Shown here: positions 11,256 to 23,400 of the stretch, one piece after another
How the letters are laid out: every line of letters starts with the position of its first letter
Position numbering within the stretch: position 1 is the stretch's first letter
Assembly: GCA_003194525.1 (NCBI GenBank)
Contig: NBIV01000197.1
Location: 1 to 64,000 of the forward strand
Origin: Gracilariopsis chorda
Taxonomy: Eukaryota > Rhodophyta > Florideophyceae > Gracilariales > Gracilariaceae
Length of the DNA: 64,000 nt
Direction of reading: 5' to 3'
Translations under genes and position numbers: made by a program
Notes under the pieces: generated by a model
What the model was told of the DNA's origin: nothing
Database searches by the model: none
The model's input: only the letters and a program-made list of their open reading frames with translations

Positions 11256-11271
11256 ATTTCCGAATGCACTC
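11256..11271 (-). repeat. right terminal inverted repeat of H1
   Basis: Reverse complement of 8682-8697 over 16 bases without mismatch. Just inside it, at 11143-11161, lies a 19-base palindrome TGGACCCTCCCAGGGTCCA. Confidence 0.7.
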
Positions 11272-12452
11272 AGTCTCTAGACATTTGAAAAGTTTTTCTG
11301 GTCGTATATTGTAGCCTTTTTTATGCTTATATTTCTCTTATTGTCTTCTCCGTCGGTAAGGACTTTTATTCCACCCTGGGTGTACAAGATTGATTTGTTG
11401 TTTGTAAACGCATTTATCCCTTTGTGTCCATTTTTCTTGTCTCTGGTGACCATGCGTTGTTAAAAATTTATTTCCACTCATTTTTCAGGCCCCAAGCCTC
11501 ATTAATATCTGTAAGGCAATAAACAATCTTGTGTTCCGCTCAGCCAGCGCCAATTCCATAAAAGGGCTCTGTATTGCAATGCCTAAAAACGCGGAACACC
11601 GCAAAGAAGTTCAGAATCCTTCTCTCTTGAGAGGACCCCAGCGGTAGAGCCCTTCCGGAGATGACATGAATGGCTCATTTGTAATACTGAGGCCAACCCT
11701 TTGCAACCTTTGCAGAAAGGTGGGGTTAAAAATTCTTTATCCACCTGAGCGGTATGTGACTGTTTTTTAGATGTTTCTGTTTCGAAAGAGGTTTTTATGC
11801 GAGCGCTGGCAAGCGAAAGCCACAAATAGCGGAAACATACCACAGTAAGGGAAGATGAGGACAGAAAAGGATAAGAGAGTCATGAAAAAGATGAAACAAA
11901 ACGCCATGCTAGGGTCAACGCTTATACAACGGTAGGTAGTATTCTCCCAATGATGGGCCCAATTAGTTGCAGAAAGGTAGTTTAGACATCCTTGTGCAAC
12001 GGAGTATCCCTCCAAAGAAGGGTAGACAATTTTCGAGTGCGGGAATATCTAAATCCCGACCGCTTGGCTGGGAAAGGTTTATTGGTGTGACAGCTGGTTA
12101 TCCGTTGCACCAAGTACTAACTATGCCAGAAATGGGTGAAACGTAACATATAAATTAACTGACCTCATCCCACAATGTGTATGTTGGGTTATTCCTGATT
12201 AGCATTTTGTGTCGCACACAAAGTCCATGAAAACATTGCCAGCAATGATACCGCGTATTAGGACGAGAGCATTTATGTACTCGCATTTTTCATGCGAAGA
12301 CGGATTAGAACACGCTCAACTGCCGAGGGCACAGATTAGCAAGCTTTCAAAATCGGGGCAATTCAGAGCGTGCGACGGCTCATGATGCAGACTTGACGGC
12401 TTCCTGCACCTTAACAGCACAGGTTTAGCCGTTACCGTCCCCTCTTCTTTAC
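11272..12452. other. gap, nothing recognised
   Basis: About 1.2 kb between H1 and the H2 transposase. Only short overlapping open frames on minus (86 codons at 11583-11843, 82 codons at 11767-12015), without recognisable domains. The left end of H2 must lie in its right part, but I could not find a convincing inverted repeat. Confidence 0.3.
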
Positions 12453-13628
12453 ATGGTCGCCATGCTCCGCATTCTCCTCCTTTGCCTCTCCAAAAGCAAT
12501 CGACTGCGCCAAATCGACAACGAACCCTTCCGCCACCACATCTCGGCAACTGCGCGACGCCGTCGCGACAGACGTATCCCTCGGGTAGCGCTACAGGATT
12601 CACATTCATCTCCGTTTATGAGTCTATTCCTGTCGGGTAATGATCAAGCTCTTATCACACTCACTGGTTTCGATCATAATGCCTTCGATTATATTCTAAA
12701 CAAGTTCGCGCCACTTTACGGTATATACTCCCCGTACTCTATCACTGGGATGGTAACTCGCCTCCAGCGCCCCGCACGAAGACCGAGATCGCTGACAGCT
12801 TTGCAGTGTCTCGGTCTGGTGCTGAGTTGGGGCAGAACGCGAGGGTCTACCATGGTCTTGTGCATGTTGTTCGGCATATCAGCATCGGCATGCTCGCTGT
12901 TTCTTCGTTTCGGGAGGCGACTTGTGTTGCGGGCATTGAAGGATGATGATAACGCAGCTGTCAGAATGCCAACAGCTGAGGAAATAGAGGCCTTTCAAAA
13001 TGCATTCTCTGCCAAATAATCTACCCTAGGTGATGTTTATGCTGTAGCAGATGGTTTGAAGCTTTACTTGGAGCAATCTGGGGACTGCGTAATTCAGAAT
13101 ATGTTCTATAATGGATGGACGCATGATCATTACGTCGGCAACGTCTTCGTGTTTGCTCCAAATGGATGCATCATTTCATGCGCAACAAACGCTCCAGGAG
13201 CCATGCATGACTCTACTATAGCTGAATGGGGAAACATTTATTCGAAACTAGAGGCCTGCTACGAAAACTACGGAGGTCGATGTGTCGTGGACTCCGCTTT
13301 TTGTAAGGCACAGTACCCATTTCTTACTAAGTCTGCACAGGATCATTTCAGCTCGGCTGTTTACGCTTTAGATGTCGTACGCATGCGCCAAGCAACGTCT
13401 GCAAGGCAGGCATCCGAATGGGGAATGCGTGGATTTCAGGGAACTTTTCCTCGCCTCAAGGACCGAATGCCGTACGAGGAGAGAGGCGAACGTAAGCTAA
13501 TTTTACTTTCAGTGGTTCGGCTATTCAACCTTCGGTCAAGACTGGTGGGGATTAATCAAATCTTATCATCTTATATGCCACACATGGGCGCAGAAGCAAA
13601 CCATCTATTGTTCTCTATGAATCCGTAA
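12453..13628 (+). pseudogene. Harbinger H2 DDE transposase, one in-frame stop
   Basis: A PIF/Harbinger transposase of about 390 codons. The N-terminal region has the family pattern (FLSGNDQALITLTGFDHNAF, then a helix-turn-helix with SLTALQCLGLVLSWGRTRGS). Catalytic blocks: Asp in VYAVADGLK (13050-13052), Asp in RCVVDSAF (13290-13292) and the Glu of SEWGMRG (13416-13418). Between them lies APGAMHDS, and a conserved tail VVRLFNLRSRLVGINQI follows. A single TAA at 13017-13019 lies in frame shortly before the first Asp, and the frame stays open on both sides. The start is the ATG at 12453, and a later start at 12615 (MSLFLSGND) is possible. With one stop it is probably dead but recent. Read-through or a sequence error are the alternatives. 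Confidence 0.85.
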
Positions 13629-14477
13629 AACAAGGTACTTCTTGACCAGCGACATCATCAACATCTCCATCATATGTTCATGTCGCTTGGTCTCTTCCTG
13701 CCAAATTGCTCGCTCCTCTGCCCGCTGCGCCGCTCTTTCTTTCCTCTCTTCCTCTCGTTCGGCCTCCCGTCGAAGGCGCTCTTCACGCTGTTCCTGTCTC
13801 CATTTCTTTTCTTCCTCACGCTCTATAGATCTCATCGCCTTGTCCTCGTCCCGCCTCGCCTGATCCTGCATCATCTGTAGCTTGTAAAGCTCAATCAGGT
13901 CAGCAATCGAGCTTCCTGGCGTCTCTTTTGCCCCCCTCTTACGCACGATAGGGCGTGCACTGGAAGGGCTCGGTGATTTTAGGGGGGTGTTCTCGCGCGC
14001 GCCGTCTGCTGAATGCAGTACTTCTGCGCCGCTAGGGCCGTCATCGAAAGGATTAGTCTCCGGCTCCTCGTCGCCGGAATCAAATGCACAAAGGATATCA
14101 TCCGAATCTTCACCTTCCCCGATTTCCGCACGTTCTTTCATACTGTAACGAATACGTTTAGCTTTCTCAACATCTGGAGGAATGGTAGGATCCCCAGTTG
14201 GGATCCTGCGGCGATGAAGAGAGGCAAACTTACGCTTCAAGCTGTCCACGGTGCGCTTATACTTGGGGTATCTTTCCGAATGGAGCCGGACGATATGGTC
14301 CCATTCCTCCTTAGCGAGCGGCAAATGTTCTTCTAGAAGCTCCAGTAAATTGTCTACTTCCTGCCTTGAAAATCCCGACCTGCGCCCCCCACTCTTCTCG
14401 ATCGTCTTCTTCCTCTTACGAATTCCACCCACTACCCGTGGGGCAGGGGCAAAATCCGCTTGGCCGGAGGAAGTCAT
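13605..14477 (-). CDS. Harbinger H2 Myb/SANT-like DNA-binding protein
   Basis: Intact 290-residue frame starting at the ATG at 14475-14477. It is the accessory DNA-binding protein of a Harbinger transposon. Residues about 30-115 form a trihelix/Myb-like domain (FSRQEVDNLLELLEEHLPLA, then RTVDSLKRKFASLHRRRIPT and GDPTIPPDVEKAKRI), which resembles the DUF6818 type. Next comes a linker rich in Asp, Glu and Ser. Residues about 215-285 are a highly charged Arg/Glu coiled coil, probably for dimerisation or for binding the transposase. The 3' end overlaps that of the transposase by 24 bases, tail to tail. A longer frame upstream to 14627 exists, but its start is not an ATG. Confidence 0.8.
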   Translation of the reverse strand: MTSSGQADFAPAPRVVGGIRKRKKTIEKSGGRRSGFSRQEVDNLLELLEEHLPLAKEEWDHIVRLHSERYPKYKRTVDSLKRKFASLHRRRIPTGDPTIPPDVEKAKRIRYSMKERAEIGEGEDSDDILCAFDSGDEEPETNPFDDGPSGAEVLHSADGARENTPLKSPSPSSARPIVRKRGAKETPGSSIADLIELYKLQMMQDQARRDEDKAMRSIEREEEKKWRQEQREERLRREAEREEERKERAAQRAEERAIWQEETKRHEHMMEMLMMSLVKKYLVLRIHREQ

Positions 14478-14639
14478 TCTGCACGTGCGAGGAGGTGCCC
14501 GGCGGGAGGTACTCGGTGTTGGAAGGGGGGTAGGCGAAGGTTGGTGCACACAGCTGGCATAAAAAGTGGCGAGTGGGAATTTGTGTACAGCACAAATCAA
14601 CCTCGCACGTGGGCGAGCGCCAACCACGGAGAAAAAATG

Positions 14640-15900
14640 CGCATACGTATTTGGGGTGATTTCGGCGCGAACAGCCCTCGAAATGCCGAAATATGCAGCA
14701 GTAAATTGGAATTTGTGTAATCAGAAAGCACCCATTACGTCTACTTTTGTGGCCAACCACGAACTGACTCTGCCGTGTCCCACATGTCCAAATAACCACC
14801 TCTGTTGGCCAATATTTATATGGGAACTACACATGATGCACATTACTGAACATTTGGGGAAGCTAACGAGGGAACCAGATATCCCTTTCAGAGGGCGTGC
14901 ACTTCACTTTCGGCTTCATTGTTCTGTTATACGGGGATTTCAGAAACATTCGCGAACGCACGCTCTTGAAATGGAGAAGACGTTGGTTACGAAACTCTGA
15001 TTTTTGTATGTTGCTGCTTACGATAATGTCAGTATGGCTTCTGCGAGATAAGATTTGATACCAGTCAGTGCCACATTCTGTCAGAATGGCGCGTTTCATA
15101 CCGCTCCTTGTGTACTTTGCAGGCTTCAAAATAGTTGGAAGTGGTGCTAAGCAGTATTCCAATTCCAGCAGTTTGATTGTACATCGTAAGCAACACTGAC
15201 ACGATAAGAAAGCGTTCATGGATTGCATGACTTTTTGATTCATTTGCAGAGAGAAACGTTGGAGGCGGAAATATGCCAACCTTGTACTGCGTCCTATAAC
15301 GAACACAATTTATTGGTTATGGCAGTTCTTTGGTCATTACGAAATCAAGCATTGATGGCAGGAGTGATGCTTAGATGTAAGGATGCTGCCGGTCTTCTTA
15401 AAATGAGAATATCTGTTGTGGAACGTACTCAAGAAACGAGATTTGTCGTTTTGTACTGGTTTCATTGCACCAACTCCACTCTGTGGTTTGATTTTGAACG
15501 GAGTCTTTGGCTACAGTTTTTTCACTCCTCTGACTGGGTGTTCTAGAAATGCCCAGTATGTACAGCGGTCGGAGCTCAACTGCGAATTCAGAATTCTTGA
15601 AAATGGACAAAGAACTATGTCACTCGGGACATCTCCAAACTTCCAGCTTCCCCACTTGCGAGTGTGATCTGTTATAAACCATGTTAGAAGATATCTGCAT
15701 GAATTTATTTTCTAACAGTCATCTTAAGACAAATGTCAAATACCGCTTGAGCAAAAGAGAACTAGTTTTTCCCGTCATGCCATGGTGTTGTTCACAGTAC
15801 GCATATGGTTCGGATGATGCTCGTCTTCTCAAGCTCAAAATGAAAATGGCTGGTACCTACACGTATAGGAAGGTGATTTTGTCTTTGTGGAGTTTATCTA
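14640..15900. other. gap, nothing recognised
   Basis: Contains an open frame of 147 codons on minus (14863-15306) and shorter frames on plus (15223-15546, 15416-15667), none with a recognisable domain. The right end of H2 should lie near its left side. A small hairpin with a 7-base stem (ATTTGTG / CACAAAT) sits at 14579-14597, just upstream of the Myb-like gene. Confidence 0.3.
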
Positions 15901-15914
15901 CGTTTGCGCGGTAT

Positions 15915-16190
15915 ATCCAGCATGCATAAAGAGGTACCTGTGGGGCCGCATATTTCAGTCGAAAACAGAATACAAGCTCTTTCTTCGACTTTAATGTCCC
16001 TTGCTGTAGTGTTATGATCTTATAGATGTATCAATCATAGCCATTAGACTCTATTAAGGGAGATGAAGTCCAGCGTTTCTTTTTTAGAACCAGCCGCACC
16101 TTCCAGTTTCAGTGTTACATTGGTTATCATCTCTCTCGATCCTCTCCAGTCGATTTTAACATTCAGTTCCTACGCATGAAGCTATTCTAG
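15915..16190. repeat. diverged repeat, copy 1 of 2
   Basis: Similar in the same orientation to 28255-28480. The best block is GTACCTGTGGGGCC at 15934-15947, followed by AAGCTCT, GTAGTG, TTAGACTCT, AGAACCA, ACCTTCCA and TTCAGTGTTAC in the same order and similar spacing. The second copy lies next to the Copia relic, so this may be an old solo LTR of that family. That link is inference. Confidence 0.5.
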
Positions 16191-16264
16191 TTCATAATCG
16201 TCACGAAATCGCGGAACAAGACATCAGTATCCACCTTCATCACTACACTTAGCCTTACGATGGT

Positions 16265-16790
16265 CGTCATCAGTGTAGGAGGATGACCATTGGGCAGGTG
16301 GAGTGGTACGAGAACTATGGGATTGGGTTTGCAGAGGTGTTCAGAACATTACTGGCCGAAATATTTCACGCGGTAAAGCTGGGTGCCGATCCAGAGATAC
16401 CAGTGAACAGTGCGAGTTCCAGAGCTCTGTGGCCACAGGTTTTACTATGTAGGTAGTTCTATTAAATTCTATAGTATAGCTATTGGAGGTCAGAGCGCCT
16501 TGCCAGCCATATAGGATGGCTCGAGTGCCGACGATCTCCGAATCGTAAAAGCAAGCACCATCGCTGTCTTCTTGCCACGACTTGCAACCAGTAAGGCTCC
16601 AAAGGCCTCCAAGCCATCGATACCGTCTTTCCGACATGTAGGAACTTCACATAGCGCTCGCCCATTGCGGCTCGCCACCAGTTAGTGCCTGCGCTACCAA
16701 TATAATCCAGTGCAATTTTACCCAAATATCTGGCTCTCTGAGGTTACTACCCCCAGTTTACTAGTACTTCAGTTGGCCAAAGCAAGTATT
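16265..16790 (+). repeat. left LTR of old Gypsy element C
   Basis: Aligns in the same orientation with 27185-27700. Shared blocks include AAGCTGGGTGCC, GATACC, GCCAGCCATATAG, TGGCTCGAGTG, ATCTCCGAA and TCCAAAGGC. In the best 120 bases about three quarters of positions agree by eye, so the element is very old. The boundaries are approximate. Confidence 0.65.
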
Positions 16791-17088
16791 ATTATACCAA
16801 ACCATGTCTTCTAACCTAAAAAACTGCAGGAACAGCCTTACTGGACCTTAAGAAATACCTTTACCACACCCGAATTCTACCATTGTACTAATAGTCAACG
16901 CAACGGGCATCAAAGCAACAAAGACATTATGGATAAACAATCAACCAACCCCAGAAACGAAGACCAAAAAAAACCTGGCAGCAGCCGCATCTCGTGCAGT
17001 CACCATTACCTCTTTTCTCGCCCATTCAGACAAAAAAAGTGACCACTAGAGTACTCGCAGCCACTCTGGGGGACTTTTAATAGAACAT

Positions 17089-18900
17089 GTGGACAATCCT
17101 GGAAGGATAACAAAAGATTCGCCAATGAACGCTCGCCTCCGTAGCTGGCCGGACAAGCTCAATCTTCCGCGGAGCCTAGGGAATGACGCAGAAAAGCCCC
17201 AGAACGTAGTCTATACCGCGCCCAATTCCGGTATAGTAGACGAATTCGCGACTCTCCTACGGCCAAAAGTTTGCTCTTGGTGCGAAAAACAAGTCGAACA
17301 AATCCTCAGAAACCCCATGGATAAGGCACTACGGGAACACTTTTCTTCTCTGCCAGAGCAACTGCTTACTCAGGTTGTGCAATCAGATTTCTTGGTGGAG
17401 TCCATTGCCACGACCATCTAAGGAGAAATAACATGCTGTGCAGGCACAATACACAGCCCTCGGGCTGTTTCACAAAGTATATCATTAGAAGTCTATAGTT
17501 TATGGTACACTGGACCTCAGGAAACAGCTATAGAAGTAGCCCCTCTCCTCGGTACAGCAAAAGAAGGCCCATTGGGTTATATAACCCTGGAGAAGAGAAA
17601 CCCCAGAGGCAGAGAGGCTGCGCGTGAAATAGAACCAATGGCCAACACGGTGTTTGGTACGCCAACGAATACCTCAAAAACGATGAAGAGCTGGCCCAAA
17701 AAATACTTCGTGATTACTTAAATACTCAAAACCATAATAAGAAGAGACACAGTCGAAGGCGTGAATCGAGGACGAGCCGTCGGAATAGGCGCCATTCGGA
17801 CTCGAGGGATGACCATTTGGACTGGTCAGACTCTTCCGACACCGATACAAATGCGGCGGACGTTCGGCACCTCAAACCATTCATCACGACTAGTGAGCAT
17901 TTCCAGAAGGTCTTGGAAGTGAATAAGTACCTCCTGTTGGCTCCTTCGAAGCTGAACATCTCTCCGGTTGCAAGAAAATTGCCAGAAAAGCGAAGAAAAT
18001 GCAACTGACCATTCCAGACAAGTTTTCCAGGATGGATCCCATCACAGTCCTTAGGTTCTTGAAATCTTTTTTGGTGGCCTATGACCAGAATGGAGTGCAT
18101 GAAGGAGCTGCGCTCAATTGTATTCAGTTCTTCCTAAGGGGAAAAGCAAAGGACCAAGTGGTCACCCAGATCTCTGTATCGGCAAACCCCATCCATGCCC
18201 GAGATCGAGAGCTCCTAAGGACTTACCCAGGGGTTGTTCACTACCTGTTGGAAACTTATGCAAACGACTACAACATAATGGATGCCCACCAGGAATTAGT
18301 GGGATACCACCAGGGTTCGAGCATGACCGCACCGAATTACGCTTACCAGCTTTGAGCTAGAGCCTGCAGGCGTGGGAATCTGTTCTCTGAGGGTCAGCTT
18401 CAGCGGCACTTTATGGCGGTATTACTCCCAGCGATACGGATTCATGTCCGAAACTACCACAACGCCCACCCGTACTTGACGCTGCGTCAAGTGGTGACGT
18501 ATGCTGAAGGATACGACAATACCTATAGGACTTCCCGTCGTACGGGAGACGCTTATACCACTGACTACGACAAGCCCCTGACCAGAAAAGCGAAGACCCA
18601 TATGGTGCAGTCTCCATCGGATACGTACTCAACGTTTGGACATTCGGACATCGCAGATACTCTTGCTTTGAGCTTCTGTTCAACTCTGTCATAAAAAACA
18701 TCTGTCTTTTCGTCAGGAAAGACCACCCCATCGCCCCAGGCTATACCCTGATATTCTCCCATTCTCCCAACGAAGGACGTAATTACAAAGTCCAATAAGG
18801 CCTGTTACATTTGCGTTTCCATGTTGCGGCCATGTGATTGCATTAAATACGTGCCTAAGGACATCCACAAAAAACGTATTGCACGAAAGGAGAAGAACTA
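17089..18900 (+). mobile_element. gag remains of element C
   Basis: A Ser/Arg/Asp-rich N-terminal part, then a capsid-like helical region (for example RMDPITVLRFLKSFLVAYDQ near 18.03 kb and the DYNIMDAHQELVG region near 18.28 kb). A decayed Cys/His zinc-knuckle trace lies near 18.81 kb. Broken fossil. Confidence 0.55.
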
Positions 18901-19319
18901 CCAGGGGCGCCGAGCCGATTGTCAATTCCGTAGTACCTTTCCTCCAAGGGCCACTGGAACGCCAATGAGCTCTAGGTATGTGACTTCTCTGACCACACCG
19001 GTGAAGCAACCTCAGGGCAATGTGTTTGGAGACACTAGGGATACCGTCGAGTACTTGGACGCACAGAGCGATCTTGCCGTGCCCACGCCGCCGGAAAACG
19101 ATCAGAAAGATGCATAAAGGGGTGTCATACCTCTCAGAACTGCCGCTTCAAGCCACCGTACTTTAAGAACACAGGAATCAAAGGAAGTTAGAAACTAGAG
19201 GATGAGATGAAAAGGGTCTCGAGTCCGTCGTATGCTGTGGACCAATAGGAGGACCTCGGTGAGGCTTTTCGTGTCCTGAGGAAGGACAATTATAAAGTAC
19301 ATGGAACCTCGGGACTGCA

Positions 19320-22300
19320 ATCGAATACCACAAGGAAGTTTACAGCAATGTTGGATACTGGAGCAGATCCCAATATGGTACATCCGGAGGTTTTATCATT
19401 TGGCTGGGAAAGGATGATATAGGAGAAGAAGTCGCCAAAGGTTACACATTCATCGTGGTGGCCTATGGATATTCGCAGAATACTCCCACTTTACATCCAC
19501 CTGGGCCTTCTGAAGTTCGGCACTTGGCCTCTCGTGTTTTTGAACATGGGGGCAGAAGGAATCCTGGCAACGGACTTTGTTGATAGATGTGTAAAGTAAA
19601 TCTTCCATGACCAAAAGGGGATCACTTTCCATCGATCACCACCATTACCGATCGTCGGGTCGGTCCCTGGGCCTGGTGTGTACTCCTATAGTGCCACATT
19701 TCCCTCACAGACCGTATCCGAAAAGGTCAGATTGACGAAGCCGATATTCATACTGCCTAGGACCTAAGTGGCCGCCACAGCGGTATGCGAGTCCTCCGAT
19801 CTGGTGTTGTTGCCAACCCAATTCAAGTCGGTAACACGTATCCCTCATTGCCGATGGAGTGATGATTGTCGTACCCAAGTGGCCATCTACGGTCACCATT
19901 AGCAACGTCCGTGACACGCCTACAAGCTTAGCTAATGGCTCAGTGGTATGGATATGTATTTCTGCTTCTGTGGCCAGTACAAAGATTGATGCGGAGGGTT
20001 TCCTCCCTGTGGATGACCCACCGGCCGGTTTGGAGAACGACGTCAACCTTGGCGAGGACTTTGAGACCTATAAGGCAAAGTAATTGACCTCCGCAAGGAT
20101 TTCGCTGGCATGTGGGTTGGGAAACCGGGCGAGATCGATGCTACCAAGCATCATATTGACCGAAGAAAGGGGCCACGCCCAAATATCAGCACCAAGATTG
20201 GACTGGCGTAAACCTCCAAGAATTGATAGCAAAGAAGCTGAAAAAATGAATTCCGCAGGGTCCATTAAGCATGCACCATCCACTGAGGCCAAATGGGTGA
20301 CCCAATTTTTCCTTGTGAACCAAAAGAATGGGTGTACGTAGTGTTTTGTATTGATTACCCCATACTAAATGCGGTGAGCAGAAGGGATACGTATCTTATC
20401 CCCCGCATGGATGACTGTCTAGATCCCCTTGGTCACGCTCAAAATTTCAGAACGTTGGATCTCAATTAAGTCCATTGGAAAATACCTATCGACGAAAACG
20501 CAAAGTCGCTGCCCACATCCACAACCCACGAGGGAATATTAAGGCTTTTACGGATGCCCTTGGGTCTCATGAATGCGCCGGATACCTCCCAGTGAAACAT
20601 GGACATCATTCTGTCAAGGATCAAATGGAATTTCGTCTTTGTCATTTTAGACGATGTTATAATCCGCTGCAAGTCCATTATGGAAACCTTCACACAAGTG
20701 GAGGCAGTCCTTAGGTTGTTCCAACAGGCCGGTGTCGCATTAAAACTAAAAATGTGTTTCTTTTTCCAGCCCTACGTGGAATACCTTGGCCATGTGTTTC
20801 TGCAGGGAAAAGTAGTGGCCAAGGCTACGACAAAGGCCATACGAGAAGCTCGAACTCCTAACAACTGTACATAATTGCGCCCCTTCTTGGGCCTCTTTAA
20901 TGTTTTCCGTCGTTTTGTCCGTGTTTTCCAAGATCGCAGCATCACTGAATGACACGATGAAGAAACAGACCCTAGCTAACTTCGATGAACTCACGCACAA
21001 GCAAATCGGGGTCTATCCAAGCCTCAAGAAAAGCTTGGTTAATCCACAGGTCTTAGCGCTACCCAGAGCCAATTAGCCGTATATTCTAGATGCGGACGCA
21101 TTAGCGACCCAGTTGGGCTGAGTTCTTCTGGAAATTCAGGAATCCCTTAAGTATTATCGCCAAATTACCTCCTCGAATAGGTTTCTGATCAAGGCCGAAA
21201 GGAACTATACCATATCCAAAGAGGAGTGCTTGCACATCGTGTGGTCAGTACTCCATATTCGGCCTTATTTGGAAGGAAATTGTTTCACCAATTGGGAGGA
21301 TCACCACTCCCTCCACTGGCTATGTAATGTGACGAACGCCTCATCCCGTGTGGCCCAATAGAGAACACGCATGGTCGAATTTGATTACGAAGTAACCTAT
21401 ACACGAGGCATGAGACATCAGGCCGCAGATGAGCCGTAACGCATCCTGACCTACTGTATGGACCACCTTTTACTGAATGACGAGATTTCAATAATCTGGT
21501 ATGGATCACAACACAATGATGACGAGGCGGAGAAAGAAGTTGTGGCTGAGGTTAGGATGGCTGAATGGAAGGAAGAACATGGAACAGCGAACTTATGCGC
21601 CTTGGATTCAGATGATTCCAATCCAGAAGTACACATCGCAGGCTCAAAAAGCGCCTAAATAACGTCAATCACCTTGGAGAAATAGTATTCAGACCCAGGC
21701 GACTGATTATTGTTGCATCCAGCTAGGAGAAAAAGTTGGAACCTCAGGGTATCTTTTTTATTACGACCACCGGAAGATACTATGTCGGAGGTGACCATTG
21801 AACCGGGCTCTACAGCGTGTTATTCCCAAGGCCTCACGGGAACGCCTGCTATATCTAGCTCACTACCCGAGGCTAGCTGTCCATCCTGGAGGTACTAAGA
21901 TATATCAAAACCTAAGGAGATAGATATATTTGCCCCTTTTGCCAACGATGTGATGGTGACCACAAGGACCTGAGCAGCCTGCGCAAAACTCTGAGACAGA
22001 GGAGCGTTACACCAAGGGAAGCTGAAGTTATTCCCAGCGGCCGGGTCTTTGGAGTTTGTCACCATGGACATGCTTGTTCTATTTACGAATTTGAGCAATG
22101 GGAAGCGATTTATACTGGTGATTTCCGATCTGTTTTCCAAGGGGACGAGAGTGATTCCGTTCAAGTAAACGAAAGCTATGGACAGCGCCATGGCATTTCC
22201 GGTCGATTAGATTTATCCCTCTGGACTGGAGCTCTATCTTCTCGTGGACAACGGCTTCTAATTTATTTCAAAGTTCTTTGAGAATGATAGGTCGGCCTTG

Positions 22301-23400
22301 GGTCTTAAAAATCTCCTCACTATCCTTTACCACCCTCAAAATAATGGGAAAGCAGAAAGATTCAACCAAACCCTGGCGATAAGTTTAATCCACTACGTCT
22401 CCAAACATCAATTGGACTGGGATGAGTAGGTCTAAAAACTGGTCTAAGCATATAATAATCAAGTGCATGATTCGACTGGCCCAACTCGTTTTTACATGAT
22501 ATTGTTAGCGCACCCGCGTCCTACATGGTAGACCCACAGGAATTAGGAGCAGCACAGGACATAAATGAAGAAATGAACCCCCTTAGGCAACGTTTTAGTC
22601 ACGCAAGCGATTTTATTCTATCTTTAGGGTAGCATAGAACACATTGGAAAAGTCGCAAGCCCCCATTATAGTGCAGAATTTGATCCGTCCGTATATTTTA
22701 CACAACAAATTGCAACTGCCAGTGACGTCCATTTGCATAGAGCACAAGAGGAAGAGCACGAGACCACAGATATGGGGCAGAAACTGCTGCAAAAGTCCAG
22801 TGGGGCCTTCAAGGTACTCATGTTCTTTGGAAATTTGGTTACTATTGACCAAGATGGACTTCAACACATGGAAACAAGTGACCGAGCGTCTCGAGCCCCG
22901 TGCCCACCTCTATCTGAACCACTGGCCTCGCGCACTCTTCCCTCGTTCCAAATCGCGCCTTAAATCCCTTTGGAACCACTGATCACTGACCATAGTTTCC
23001 CTCAGAGACATCAGCTCTCCCCAGACCCGGATGGCCTTTACCCAGATGGCCACGGCCCCTTGGAAGAAATACTACTTCCGGAGGAAGTACCTGACACTAT
23101 AAACATCGCTCCGCGATCCACTGACGCTCTTTCTTTGGATGATGATGGAAACGTTCCCCTGGAACAAAAGAACTTGCGGGAGGACACCGAATTGGGCGAG
23201 TGATGGGAGTATGTTATTTAGCGCATATTCTCTGCTGGGCTGACAAACGATTGCAAAGTGTAGTACAAAGTACGCTGGTATGAATGTAAGCCCAAGGACG
23301 ATTATTGCCTCCTGCTTTCAGCCATCTAAGATAAAACTTTGTGGCCCAGTACTGTCTAATACCAGGCCATTCGGATCGTGACCTTAAGGAGGAGGGTATC
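19320..23400 (+). mobile_element. pol remains of element C with chromodomain-like end
   Basis: Protease trace near 19.35 kb (AMLDTGADPNMV). Reverse-transcriptase traces from about 20.3 to 20.87 kb (RDTYLIPRMDDCL, FVFVILDDVIIRCKS, YVEYLGHVF). RNase H around 20.96-21.45 kb. Integrase about 21.7-22.6 kb. Around 23.2-23.35 kb lies a chromodomain-like segment (YKVRWYECKPKDDY). Heavily broken. Confidence 0.6.

Larger units (their letters stand above)
8682..11271. mobile_element. Harbinger-type DNA transposon H1 with terminal inverted repeats
   Basis: The left end reads GAGTGCATTCGGAAAT (8682-8697) and the right end carries its exact reverse complement (11256-11271), 16 bases, 17 if the preceding T is counted. 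Between them lie a Myb/SANT-like ORF on plus and a PIF/Harbinger DDE transposase on minus, pointing towards each other. This two-gene set is typical of autonomous PIF/Harbinger elements. Total 2590 bases. I could not find a clear three-base target duplication, so the exact ends may be off by a few bases or one end may have changed. Both genes are decayed. Confidence 0.75.
12453..14477. mobile_element. Harbinger-type DNA transposon H2, almost whole (coding core)
   Basis: Coding core of a second Harbinger element with the same convergent two-gene plan as H1 but in the opposite orientation: transposase on plus and Myb/SANT-like protein on minus, their 3' ends overlapping by 24 bases. The Myb-like frame is fully open and the transposase has one in-frame stop. 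The coordinates cover only the genes. The true ends lie outside, and I did not find terminal repeats by eye. Confidence 0.75.

Noticed and set aside
13642-13880. Ser/Arg- and Leu-rich plus-strand frames
   Set aside because: Reverse reading of the Arg/Glu-rich coiled coil of the H2 Myb-like gene.
12100-14850. Terminal inverted repeats of H2
   Set aside because: Several short matches were tried between 12.1-12.45 and 14.6-14.85 kb, but none was better than chance.
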